Assembly: GCA_015680685.1 (NCBI GenBank)
Contig: MNCI01034058.1
Location: 141,906 to 173,838, forward strand
Source of the DNA: Gnetum montanum
Lineage: Eukaryota > Streptophyta > Gnetopsida > Gnetales > Gnetaceae
Direction: 5' to 3'
DNA length: 31,933 bases
Each line of letters starts with the position of its first letter. Positions within the stretch are counted from its first letter, which is position 1. Below are positions 18,845 through 29,546 of the stretch, in pieces. The position numbers were made by a program, and so were the translations under genes. The notes under the pieces were generated by a model. That model saw only the letters and a program-made list of their open reading frames with translations. It had not been told where the DNA came from and did no database searches.

Positions 18845-21800
18845 CAGGCTTTCATCTTATGATGGTAGGTCAAGTAAGAGATGGAAATCCCTCACGACCT
18901 TTCCACACCTTTAACACTAACAAGGCCATAGGGCAAGCTCACAAGATAGTTGAACCTTGATATGATTGACTAGGGGTCAACCACAACAGGCACCATAGCA
19001 GCCTTAGAAGCATCCCCAGACTAGCCCAAGCATCTGGTCCAAGCCCTAGACTTAGAGGTCAAGGATGTAACCAAAGATCATCTTGTTGAGATGCCTGTAA
19101 CCACATCAAAAGGGGAGGTGAAGACATTGAAACTTAGCTCCCTCCTAGACATGCAAACACACAAAAATGTGGCCAAATTTTTTCAAGACAACATCTATGT
19201 CTTCGCATGCTCGTACAGTGACATGTCAGGTCTGGACTTGTGGCTGATTCAGCACAACATCATCCTAGACCCCCATGTAAGGATAGTTAAGCAAAAAGCT
19301 TGCAAAGTTAAGCCAGAAATCGTACTAGCTATGAGGGATGAAATCACTAAGCTATACCAAGTAGGTTTCATTTGCACAGTTGACTATTCAAAGTGGGTAT
19401 CCAACATCGTTGTGGTTTCAAAGAAAATGGGAGGAATATGAATCTGTATAGACTTTTAAGACTTGGACAAGGCAATGATCAAAGACAACTTCCCACTCTC
19501 AAGCATCGATCAACTCATTGACACCATGACTGGCCATGCTCTATTATCCTTTATGGATGGTTTCTCCGGGTATAACCAAATCCGCATTAACCCAGAGCAC
19601 CAGCTGTCAAAAACATTCATGACCCCATGGGGGACCTTCTACTATACCATGATGCCTTTCGGGCTCAAAAATGCTAGAGCTACCTACTAGCGATCCATGA
19701 CTCACATTTTTAGTGACTACATCCTAGGAGCATTAAACAACTACGTAGATGATATAGCGGTCAAATCCAAGGAGGTCGTTGATCACCCGCGCAACCTAGG
19801 GGTAGTCCTCAAATGCTGCCAAATGCACAATTTATGCCTCAATCCTAAGAAGTGTGTCTTCTAAGTGAAAAATGGACGCATGTTAGGATTCATAGTATCG
19901 AAGGTCAAAATACGGGTGGATCCCAACAAAGTCAAGGCCATGGTCAACCTAGCGCCTCCCACAAACCTTAAAGAGTTATGTGGTTTACAAGGCAGGGTGC
20001 AATTCATCCAAAGGATTATAGCAAGGTTGACCGACAAGTTACACCCCATGCAACATCTTCTAAAGAAGGGGGTTGACTTCGAATGGACAACCCAGTGTCA
20101 ACAAGCCTTCAACGACTTGAAGAAAGAACTCTCGCACCTCCCAACAGTGCACCCACCACAAAGGAATAAGCCTTTCTTCATATACCTTGCCACCTCTGAC
20201 ACATCCATAGTGGCACTACTATGTCAGAAGCAACACGATGGTTCTAAGATACCAGTGTATTACCTTAGCCATGCACTAGTAGCGTATGAGGAAAAATACA
20301 ATGAAGTGGAGAAGAATTGCCTAGCCTTAGTGTTTTCATTTAAAAAGTAACAGCATTATCTATTCCGCAATACAACCAACATCACTTGCAAAAGCAATAT
20401 ACTCCAGGCTATCAATAACAACCTATACGAGAGTAGCAAGATAGCCCAGTGGAAGGCAATAACCACAGAATTCGACCTATGCTATGTAAGTCAATCGTCG
20501 ACAAAGGGTCAAGCCATAGCAACCCAACTCATGGCCTCGCCAGTCGACGACCAGGAAACCATAGATCCCAAGTTCCTAGACAAATATGTTAGCAATGTCA
20601 ACATCGTCCCATCACATTTCAAAGCCATTTTACACTTCGACAGCACCTCAACTGCACGAGGAAGTAGCGCCACTTCCACGATCACATTCCCCTCTGGGGA
20701 AATGCATCCATCTGCTTATCAATTTATGTTCCCTTGCACCAACAACGTGGTAGAGTACGAGGGGCTACTCAAAGGCCTCTTAACTGTCCGAGCATTATGC
20801 ATACGACACTTGGTAATCCGGGGAGATTCACAACTAGTCGTGAATCAAATCACCAAGGTCTATGCCTGCAAGGCTACGCACCTAAAACCCTACTGTAACC
20901 TAGAAAAATTCCTACTTAAGCAATTTGTGATCACTGATGTGCAACACGTGCCATGCAAAAAAAACACTATGGCAGATGCCTTAGCTACCCTCGCATTAAA
21001 CATTCCATTACATTCCCTAGCAAACCTGCCAACCTTGATCATAGAATGCGTAGAGCCTATCACTCAGGTGGAACACATGGCATCTGTCAATGCTACAGAT
21101 ACCTAGGAGTGGTATGCCAACATTAAAGCTTATCTACAGCATGGCGAGCCCCTGGGTGGATTTACATCTACCCAGAGAGATGCAATCTGTAAGTGTGCCT
21201 GGCAATATGTGCTCATGGCAAGTGATGCCCTATGCCGACGCTCCTATGACAGGATATTGCTAACATGCGTGGGTGATGAACAGACACAAAAGGTAGTTAA
21301 TGAGGTTCATGAAGCGCTGTGCGGTGGACACATAGCACCCAGGGCTATGGCTGTGAAAATCAGATGCCTAGGGTACTATTGGCCTTACATGGAGCATGAC
21401 TGCCTATCAAATGTCAAGATGTGCGACACGTGCCAAAGATACGCAAATCTCATACACATAGCACCTACAGACCTGCACCCAACGCAAATCACGTGGCCCT
21501 TCCAATGATGGGGATTAGACCTCATAGGGCCCATCATGCCTAAGTCCTCCATAGGGCATAGCTTCATTATCACCACCATAGAGTATTTTACCAAGTGGGT
21601 GGAAGCTATTCCCCTAAGGAAGACGACATCTCAGCCAATTTGCCACTTCATCCTTGACAACATTGTGACAAGGTTTGGGCTTCCAATGACTATTGTGACC
21701 GACAATGGGCCAAAATTCAGTAGTATGGAAACTCAAACCTTCTGTAGTAATCTAGGCATTAAATAATCATTTTCTTTCCCTTATTATCTGCAGGTGAATG

Positions 21801-22351
21801 GGCAGGCGGAGGCTACAAATAAGTCCATCATCAACTTGCTGAAGTGGATGCTGAACAATGGCAAGAGGCGGTGGCATGAGCAAATCCTCTACATCTTCTA
21901 GGCCTACCAAACGACGTGCAAAACTACAACAAGTAAGATCCCTTACAGTCTCATTTACGGATCTGAAGCTATATTGCCTATTGAGTTGCAGGTACCCTCA
22001 CTTCGGATGATCCTGTCCGACGTTGTGAGCGAAGCCCAAAACAACAAATCGTGAACCATTAACCTCGATTTAGTGGAGGAGGTATGTGTCCAGATGCTGA
22101 GATGAATCTAGCACTACCAGAGCAAACAGCAGTAGAAGCACTATGCAAACCCGCATCGATGACCAGTGTAGAAAGGAGACCTCATCCTCAAGACCATCCG
22201 TGAGCACATGAGCAAATTCTCAACCAACTAAGAAGGTCCTTATGTGGTCACCAAGGCCTTTGGAAACAAAGCCTTCAAACTGGCAGACATGGATGGCAAT
22301 AAGTTCGCCAACCCGGTGAACCACTCGTACCTCAAGCCAGACTACGTCTAA
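18845..22351 (+). pseudogene. pol: Tat element pol: RT, RNase H, archaeal-like RNase H, integrase
   Basis: One frame holds without frameshift to TAA at 22349-22351 and is interrupted by about 16 stops. The clear part starts at the ATG at 19091. RT: PVTTSKGEVKTLKLSS, then FACSYSDMSGLD, FMDGFSGYNQIRI and the catalytic YVDDIAVKS (about 19742). First RNase H: FFIYLATSDTSIVALL (about 20175) to NCLALVFSFKK. Second RNase H (20625-21000) of the archaeal-like type: FDSTSTARGS, NNVVEYEGLLKGL, IRGDSQLVVNQI and MADALATLA, keeping all four acidic residues. Integrase: HHCC finger (VHEALCGGH, CDTCQ), then D-D-E in WGLDLIGP, VTDNGPKF and NGQAEATNKS. The C-terminus has GPYVVTKAFGNKAFKL. It would copy and insert the element. 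Confidence 0.92.
20625..21005 (+). pseudogene. Second, archaeal-like RNase H domain of the Tat pol
   Basis: This domain, acquired by the Tat lineage, lies between the native Ty3 RNase H and integrase. The D, E, D, D positions are visible as LHFDSTS, VVEYEGL, RGDSQLV and ADALATL. It is the best lineage marker in the element. No stop falls inside it, unlike the flanking parts. Confidence 0.9.
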
Positions 22352-22361
22352 AGTACAATGG

Positions 22362-22690
22362 CAACAACAAGCACCGTCTACTATGACGATAAATTGGTAG
22401 TCACACCAAGCACCGTCCACTACGACCATAAACTAGCAACAGCATCGAGCAGCATCCGTAATGATGATAAACTAGCAGCATCGAGCAGCGTCTGCCATGA
22501 CGTTAAACTGGTGGCAATCATCTGCTACGACGTAAAACTGGCACTATTAGTCCACTATGATCATAAACTAGTATTGCACATCTGCTACGACAATAAACTT
22601 GCATGTATGGTCTGTTGGGACCTTAAACTAGCATAGTGGTCCATTGGGACCTTAAACCAGAACACAGTCTACCAAGACCTTAAACTGGGT
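22362..22690 (+). repeat. Dyad-repeat cluster 3, after integrase
   Basis: About ten copies with 25-45 base spacing directly after the pol stop. Arms vary but pair: CGTC/GACG near 22366, CATC/GATG near 22448, CGTC/GACG near 22485, and GGTC/GACC near 22608 and 22637. A TAAACTAGCA-like tail follows each. Tandem repeats in this part of Tat elements are known in other plants; the dyad form and its recurrence in two other spacers are specific to what I see here. Confidence 0.85.
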
Positions 22691-23669
22691 TCGTGTCGCA
22701 TCTCTAGCATGCACCAGCACCAGATACACATCGAACGAGTGGGCGCGATGCTAACGTATAGGTGGGACATCGTAGCTCTTGAATGCTGTTCAAGACACAC
22801 ATGATGCTGCCACCCTTGGCATCATTCTAACCCTTTGAAGATGTTGTACAGCATCACACTAGCCCTTCGAACCTACCGTCGCCACGGCCCATCATCCTGA
22901 CGGTAGTTCTTGGGCTAGTTCCCACATCTGGAGTGCCAGCAGTATTGTGGCCCAGCCACAATATCGTTACTCTCCAATCCCTTGCCAATGTCTTGGCTCG
23001 CATGATGTTTAGCTATGTGGTAGCTGATCCCATAGCTGAACTAAGCATGCATGCCTTTGACGGGGATTCTAGTGCATCCGCATCCACAACGACTCCCGGT
23101 GCCTCGAAGGCTAGCTCCTCCACGCTAGTGCTGCCAAGGTCACCGCTGGACTTCCTACTTTGGGCATCTCACACCAGCAACGATGCCCAAGAGTCACAAT
23201 AATGCCAACAACCATCAAGACCTATGTCTCTGCGGGCACATCTTGCTATAGTAGCAAATGCTACAGTGTCGCGAAGTGAGTACCTCGGCTAGCTCAGCTA
23301 CTTTAGAGTGAAAATTCCAGCACGTGCATAACACAACTCGCCATATGGAAGGTGTTTGTGGGCAGGTCAAAACCTTTCACGGATGTAACGCAACTCATCT
23401 TACGAAGGAAACACTTTCCCTACAAGAGTTTGAAGAACAATGCCAGCCAAAGATGAAAACGCAAACGAGCCCCTCAAAGCACTCTGACGAGGGACTCTGT
23501 TAAACATCATCTTTGCTCTCTACCTTAACCTCTGCAAAACCAATGCAACACTCTCAAGTGTGGCTAAGTGACATCTCGACACTCACAAAACAACAACCTT
23601 ACCATTTCTCCTGCTACAGTGTTTCGTATTCTTTACCGACATCTATTGAGCCTGTTCTCCAGACGTCGA
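22691..23669 (+). other. 3' untranslated region of the Tat element
   Basis: About 1 kb between the repeat cluster and the polypurine tract. An open stretch at 22933-23202 (89 codons, alanine/serine-rich) has no recognisable domain and may be chance. I see no other gene. Confidence 0.5.
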
Positions 23670-23683
23670 CAAAGAGGGGCCAA
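23670..23683 (+). promoter_or_regulatory. Polypurine tract of the Tat element
   Basis: AAAGAGGGGCCAA lies directly before the 3' LTR terminus TGAAACAC. It would prime plus-strand DNA synthesis. Two cytosines interrupt the purine run. Confidence 0.75.
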
Positions 23684-25337
23684 TGAAACACACTAAAAAA
23701 TTTGGGGTCATTCTTGCTTCACCAGGCCCTTACAGTCCATGCAACACTATGGCAATTCATCAAAAGGAGAACGTTTTGAGTTTAGGCCAGCTAGTTCGGC
23801 AAATTTTCTACTTTGAGCATGGACAAGTTCTGCGTCATCCTGCCTGTCCACCAAAGTAGCCTACCCAGCCAACAGCCTACTCAGAAATGATGTGCAAAGT
23901 TGGCAGTAGCATTCTGGATGCACAAAAAATAGTTCAACAAGTTTTCTAAGTCAAGAAGTCTGCTACGCTACACTACACCTTGTAGCATAGCAAGCTTCAG
24001 AAGACGATGGTAGGACAAAGTGCTACGCTACGCTACGCCACATAGCGTAGCATGGCAACGGCTTCACTACCACTCCCCTCGCCCAATTTTAAGTTCTGCA
24101 ACAATGTCCCTTTCTGTCAGGAAGTGGCAGACCATGTCTGCTGCTACGCTACATTGAGCTACATGCTATAGTGAGGCATAGCAATCCTGATGAAGGGACA
24201 GAAGGCAGCTCGAAGCACAAAATCAACAAAGTTCGCAAGACTTGCATCGCAGAAGACACAGTTTGCAAATTGGAAAAATGTTCACGACTAAGGCCAGTTG
24301 CTATGCTACGTAGCATAGCATAGCGTAGCAAGTATGCAACATATAGCAGAATGCGCGATGAGGTGGTACGCTACACCAGTCATGCTACACTACAAAGCAC
24401 AGCTAGGCATGCAGGTGGTTGTGTGACATCAATGGACTTCACCTAATCTGACCGTTGGCACACATCATAGATGTTGACGGTGCAATTACAGCATGGCAGG
24501 CTCACAGTTATTACATTATAGGTTCGCATTACAACGATCTTGTAGGTCCAATGGTCATCCATGGCATGAGTGGCACTAGCAAGTCAATGAAGGTCCAAGG
24601 CACGTAGCGTCCAAACCTTCCCTTTCACATACCCTTAGTCCTATAAATACCCCGAGAAATAGCATTCAAAGGGTTTAGAATTTTCCAGAAAATAGCATTT
24701 AAAAGAGGTTCAATCCCCGGTCCGGTTGACTCTCCTTCGCTAACTCCCCTACTCTCTTTCTCTAGCATTCAAGCTCTTTCCCCGGCACGTTGTAACACTA
24801 AGCATTGTAAGCTTCTTGTTTGATACTGCAAATAGTTAGCACTTTCAGCTGGTATTTTGTTCTATCCTCCTTTTTCTACCATCTTGGTAGAATCCCTGCA
24901 CTATCACCATCTAAGTCTACATCAAAATGCACCACCTACTTTGCTTGACACGTCCTGGTTATTCTCGGGATCTCTACACTCCGTCACGTTGTGCAACCGA
25001 TTGTATCCACCCTGACAGAGCAAACTTGTGGCTTTCAAGCAGTGCATGTTTCTAACTACATTTTACTTTATTTCTTGCTTATTTCCTCATTCTGCACTAT
25101 TCTTTCTATTTTATTCATTTTTAAGCATTACTTCACATTTCATTTCTATTTCAAAATCTATATGTTGCAAAAGGCTATATAGATGCTGACGTAAGTCCCT
25201 GTCTGATCGACCAAACCGTTTAGGACGCCCCATATCTGCACACACCCAGCATGGCCCTCCCATGGGTACGGAGTCGAAACTATCGCACTCGCCGACCCCT
25301 CAGTGTTTTCCAGCTGTCGACGTTTTCGATCGCTACA
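23684..25337 (+). repeat. 3' LTR of the Tat element
   Basis: 1,654 bp, from TGAAACACAC to ATCGCTACA. It aligns throughout with 6637-8279. The TATA box is at 24642-24649 and the U3 hairpin clusters are at 23962, 24022 and 24298. The differences from the 5' LTR are mostly C/T and G/A. Confidence 0.93.
24642..24649 (+). promoter_or_regulatory. TATA box of the 3' LTR
   Basis: TATAAATA in CCTATAAATACCCCGAG, matching 7585 in the 5' LTR. Confidence 0.7.
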
Positions 25338-25342
25338 AAGAT
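25338..25342 (+). repeat. Right target site duplication (AAGAT)
   Basis: Identical to 6632-6636. Beyond it the gag of element B continues. Confidence 0.9.
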
Positions 25343-25814
25343 CTCAAAAGTTGATTATAAATTAGCTCAACTTTTGTTGATATTTTGAATAAAAGTTTGT
25401 ATCGAATTCCTTCCTCAAAGAGTATAAGATGAGATTTGATTCCTTAATATTGGGAAGATAATATGTGGAAGATTACTACAAAGAATTTTGTGATCTCTCT
25501 CGATATGTAAGTTACCAAGATGAGGGAGAATTAGCTTCAAAGTTCATTGATGGACTACATGCACAACTATGACCCCAGACAAGAGCACATAACCTGCAAA
25601 AAGTTGATGAAGTTTATAGAATTACTAAGGACTATGAAGAATCAAATCAAGTCTGAGCTACCCTTTGACAAGGAATGATACAAGAAACACCAACCAGGAG
25701 AGCTCAATTAGGAGGTTTTGCATGTGGAAAAGATCATTTCAACAAGACTATCAAAAATTATGAGCAAAAGTACAAAGAACCAATCAAACCAAGAATCAAA
25801 AACCCAATCCAAAC
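25343..25814 (+). pseudogene. gag: Element B gag, second part
   Basis: This continues the gag cut at 6636. It reads SFLKEYKMRFDSL, then YVEDYYKEFCDLSRYVSYQD and ELASKFIDGLHAQL, the usual C-terminal gag helices of plant Ty3 elements. The frame has several stops (near 25369, 25460, 25572 and 25656). The expected zinc knuckle is not visible. Confidence 0.75.
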
Positions 25815-27640
25815 ATGACCAAAGGACAATTTCAAACCACCATGATAGCCATGAAGAAGATTTCAACATTAGCTAAGTTAGGTTTGAGCAAATTTCAATT
25901 TTCTTTATTGACTTTTGAAGGACCAATTAAGGGTAAAAAAATTAAATCTTTGATTAATAGTAGTGCTAGTGATGACTTTATTTTTCCATCTTTAATTAAG
26001 TTATTGAAATTAAGTTTACCTTCCAAGAAAGTTGTTAAGATAGAACTTGCAAATGAAACAACCACGAGCAAGCATACTAGGTACAGAGAAATTACCTTTA
26101 CTTTGCAATACATGTCTTTCATTGATGAACTCTTTGAATTTGAAGTAGGTGATGTTGATGCAATATTAGGCATGTCTTTTGTATAAAAATATGATATTAC
26201 TGCCTACTTTGGAACATGTATTTTAAAAGTACCAACCATTGATGAACTTAGGGTTCAAAGGGGCGTAGGAACTACAAAGCAAATTCACATGATAACTATT
26301 AATCAAGTGAAGAAATTAGTTAAGAAGGATGCTATGATGTTGGTAGTTAAAGTAACTCAACCTTAGAAATCCTCCAATATTGAAATTCCAAAAGAACTTG
26401 AGGAATATAAAGATTCAGTATTTGGTGAAATTAGGGAACTACCTCCAAAAAGAATTGTTGAACATGCTATTGATATTTTGCCTAGTACACAACCAATTTC
26501 AAAAGGCCCTTATAGATTTTCCACTTTTGAATTAAGAGAATTGAAAGTACAATTAGAAAAACTGTTGGAAGAAGAAAAAAGTTGACCTAACGTATCACCT
26601 TGGGGTGCACCAGTCTTATTCATTAAAAAGAAAGATGGTATGTTAAGATTATGCATCAGTTATAGGGCATTGGATAAAGTGATGATTGAAAACACTTATC
26701 CCTTACCTAGGAATGATGACTTGTTTGATCAACTTACAAGTGCATGTTATTTTTCAAAAATTGATTTAAAATCAGGTTACCACCAAATAAGGATTAAGGA
26801 GAAATACATTGAGAAAACTACATTTAGAACTAGGTATGAATTATATGAATTTGTGGTGATGCCATTTAGATTAACTAACACACTTGCAACATTCATGGCA
26901 TTAATGAATAATATCTTTCATGAACACCTTGATCAATTTTTTATAGTATTTATGGATGATATACTTATTTACTCTAAGTCAAGAGAAGAACATGTTAAAC
27001 ATTTAAAAATTACAATGAAAGTCCTTGAAGAACATCAATTAAAAGCAAAATTAAGCAAATGTAAACTCTTCAATGAAGAAGTTTCATACTTGCACCATAT
27101 AGTTTCTAAGAAAGGATTACAAGTAGTTCCAACAAAAGTTAGTGTAGTTTGGGATTAGTCAAAACTAAAAGATGCTACAACGGTTCACAGTTTCTTAGGC
27201 CTAACATGTTTTTACCAATGTTTTATTAAAGATTATTCTATCTTGGTAGCCCCCTTGATTGACCTTTTGTAGGAAACATGTGTGTTTAAGTTTTATGAAA
27301 AATGTAAGGAAGCTTTCCTCAAGTTAAAGATGTTACTCACAAAAACACCTATTTTCAAAATCTTGGACAGAGAAATACCATTTAAAGTATCTATAAATGC
27401 CTGTGACATAGGAATCAGTGTAGTCCTTTCACAATACGATAAAGTGGTATGTTATGAATCTCATAAGTTGCGAGGAGTAGAGGTAAATTACTCAATCCAT
27501 GATTTAGAATTATTAGCAATTGTTCATGCTTTGAAAGTTTGAAGACACTATCTTTGTGGAAAATGATTTGTACTAAAAATAGATCATAAAAGTTTAGAAT
27601 ACTTCCAGAGACAACCTATTTTAACACTCGATAATGACGA
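25815..27640 (+). pseudogene. pol: Element B protease, reverse transcriptase and RNase H
   Basis: One frame from 25815 to about 27625. Protease: the active-site region reads LINSSASDDFIFPS (about 25952-25990), where the family has LIDSGASxxFI, so the catalytic Asp is Asn. It ends in [26 protein letters not shown], then [28 protein letters not shown] and the catalytic [10 protein letters not shown] (about 26949). RNase H: FKVSINACDIGISVVLSQY, then HDLELLAIVHALK. In-frame stops lie near 26184, 26366, 26583, 27157, 27270 and 27541. Conserved wording places it among chromoviruses. Two small frame changes follow, near 27630 and in an A-run at 27691-27698. Confidence 0.88.
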
Positions 27641-27835
27641 TGGGTAGAATTATTGGCTAAATATGATTTTGAGATTAAATATATTCCTGGAAAAAAAATG
27701 TAATAGTTGATGCTCTTTAGTCGAATGTGGAACTTGATGATCAGTGTGGAAATTAAGGAACAAATAAAAGAAGATCCTTAATTCAAGAAGATCCTAACCA
27801 ATATTTCTTCTAAGCCTCATTATTAACTTGCCCCT

Positions 27836-29170
27836 AATAGTTTATTGATGAAAGGACAAAGAGTGTGAATTCTAGAAGGAAATTGGAGACTTAGGCTATT
27901 GTGTGAAGCTTGTGAAGTACCATACGTGGGACATCTGAGTTATGTTAAAACTTATATGATGATACGAAAATCCTATTTTTCACCTAGAATGAAGAATGAT
28001 GTATCCTCATACATTAAAAACTGTTCAACCTACCAAAGAATAAAAGCCGAACAAAAGAAACCAAGTGGATTACTACAACCTTTGGAAGTCCCAACCTAGA
28101 AATATGAAGATGTTACCATGGATTTCATTATGGGATTGCCAATAACCAAAAAGGAAAATAACTTGATCTTGGTAGTGGTTGATCATCTATCAAAGATGGC
28201 ACATTTTATAGCTTTGAAATCTATAAACACAGCTGAAGAAGTCATCCAAAAATTTCTACAAGAAATTTTTTGGTTACATTGGTGTCTCAAATCTATCACT
28301 TTGAATTGAGATCCCAAGTTCATATCTGAATTTTGGCAAAAAAATTTCAAGGAACTAGAAACCCAACCAAAATTCAGCACAGCTTACCATCCCAAGATAG
28401 ATGGACAAATAGAACAAGTGAACTGAATATTAGAAGATATTATAAGAAACTATGTTGGGAGTAAATTGAAGATGTGGGAGAATTACTTTCATTTAGCCAA
28501 ATTCACCTACAACAACAATTATCAAGGTTCCATGCATCGAACACCATTCGAAGTAGTATATGGACGTAATTGTCATACACCCCTAACTTGGGTAGATCCA
28601 ACCTTAACAATAGAATGGAAGGAAGAAGAAATGAAAATAATGGAAAATATTATCACAAGATTTAAACAAAATTTGTAAGTTTCCCAAGACAAATATAAGG
28701 GATATGCCAATCAACATCGACTTAAAAAGGAATTCCAAATTGAAGATCAAGTACTATTAAGAGTAAAACCTACCAGGAGTTCCCTTAAATTAAAAAAATA
28801 TACTAAGTTTTCCCTAAGATATTTTGGACCCTTTGAAATCTCTAAAAGAATTGGCAAAGTAGCATAACAATTAAATGTCCCCACAACCTTAATAATTCAT
28901 CTAGTCTTCCATGCAAGTTTGTCAAAGAAATTTAATGAAAATGGTGTGCCATATGTGCTAGATTGGAACACTTTACCCCTAAGATCCCACAAAAACTTTG
29001 AGGTCAAACCAATTACCATAAAGAACCACCAAACCAAGAAGCTTCATAATAAAACCATCAGTGAAGTACTCATTCAATGGTCAAATTGTGATCAATAAAC
29101 TTGGGAGAACAAGGAGTTCATTCTCAACACTTACCTCCAAATTTTTGATCATGATGATATTGAATGATAA
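27836..29170 (+). pseudogene. Element B integrase and chromodomain
   Basis: Frame 2 from about 27870. The zinc-binding part is decayed: VPYVGHLSY keeps GH, but the first His is absent and the last pair reads CSTYQ. The catalytic core keeps D, D and E in MDFIMGLP, DPKFISEFW and DGQIEQVN. Then come YHLAKFTYNNNYQ-type and PFEVVYGRNCHTPL blocks, typical of Ty3 integrase. At 29068-29165 EVLIQWSNCD and TWENKEFIL form a chromodomain, which in this lineage steers insertion toward marked heterochromatin. About eight stops. The following 29171-29333 is acidic and asparagine-rich and leads to the polypurine-like GCTTAAGGGAAGTAGA. Confidence 0.85.
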
Positions 29171-29333
29171 ATTGTATCTATTACTAAAGTAATGATTTAT
29201 ATTTAATAAATTATATTATTTTTTTGTACAAATGATAATGAAGATAATAATAAATCTGAAGTTGAGGAGCATAACAAGGAAGCAACAAATGAGCAACTGG
29301 ATATAGAGGAAGCACTTGAGAATGAGATGGATG

Positions 29334-29348
29334 CTTAAGGGAAGTAGA
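29334..29348 (+). promoter_or_regulatory. Polypurine tract of element B
   Basis: TTAAGGGAAGTAGA lies immediately before the LTR terminus TGTAATG. The same wording is found before the LTR at 175. Confidence 0.55.
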
Positions 29349-29349
29349 T

Positions 29350-29456
29350 TGTAATGTCTCATTCCTTATTAATAGTGGAATTATATTGTAACAATGTAAT
29401 TAACCTTCAAAAGAAGGGGTGCATCATTATAAGGATTTACCATTATTTATGATACT
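29350..29456 (+). repeat. 3' LTR of element B, start only, interrupted by element C
   Basis: It begins TGTAATGTCTCATTCC. It matches the LTR at 175-771 over about 285-430, and the similarity stops at TTTATGATACT, exactly where element C begins. The remainder should lie beyond element C, outside the window. Confidence 0.6.
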
Positions 29457-29465
29457 TGATGAACC

Positions 29466-29523
29466 GCGATATCGCATACCCGATATCGTGCATGCAATAT
29501 CACATCCACCACGCGATATCGTG
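29466..29523 (+). repeat. Array of CGATATCG palindromes in U3 of element C
   Basis: Four copies in 58 bases: GCGATATCGC (29466), CCGATATCGTG (29480), GCAATATCAC (29494, decayed by two transitions) and GCGATATCGTG (29513). The array lies 15-75 bases before the TATA box. Confidence 0.85.
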
Positions 29524-29538
29524 TCCTGCCTCATCTTC

Positions 29539-29546
29539 TATAAATA
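29539..29546 (+). promoter_or_regulatory. TATA box of element C
   Basis: TATAAATA in TTCTATAAATAAGAGG, just downstream of the GATATC palindrome array. Confidence 0.7.

Larger units (their letters stand above)
6637..25337 (+). mobile_element. Tat-lineage Ty3/gypsy LTR retrotransposon with an antisense gene, 18.7 kb
   Basis: A complete element bounded by two LTRs (6637-8279 and 23684-25337) and the AAGAT duplication. Order on the plus strand: LTR, repeat-rich leader, gag, protease, dyad-repeat cluster, minus-strand gene, dyad-repeat cluster, RT, RNase H, second archaeal-like RNase H, integrase, dyad-repeat cluster, 3' region, polypurine tract, LTR. The second RNase H and the RT wording (FMDGFSGYNQI, PWGTFYYTMMPFGLKNA) place it in the Tat group. 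That group includes Ogre and Retand, which are known for large size and extra reading frames. In a hand count of the first 310 LTR bases about 37 differ, about 33 of them transitions. The insertion is therefore old, and the sense frames are not translatable as they stand. Confidence 0.93.

Noticed and set aside
22933-23202. Extra gene in the 3' region of the Tat element
   Set aside because: 89 codons with no motif, no relation to neighbouring frames and common A/S composition. Retained only as a remark in the 3' region entry.
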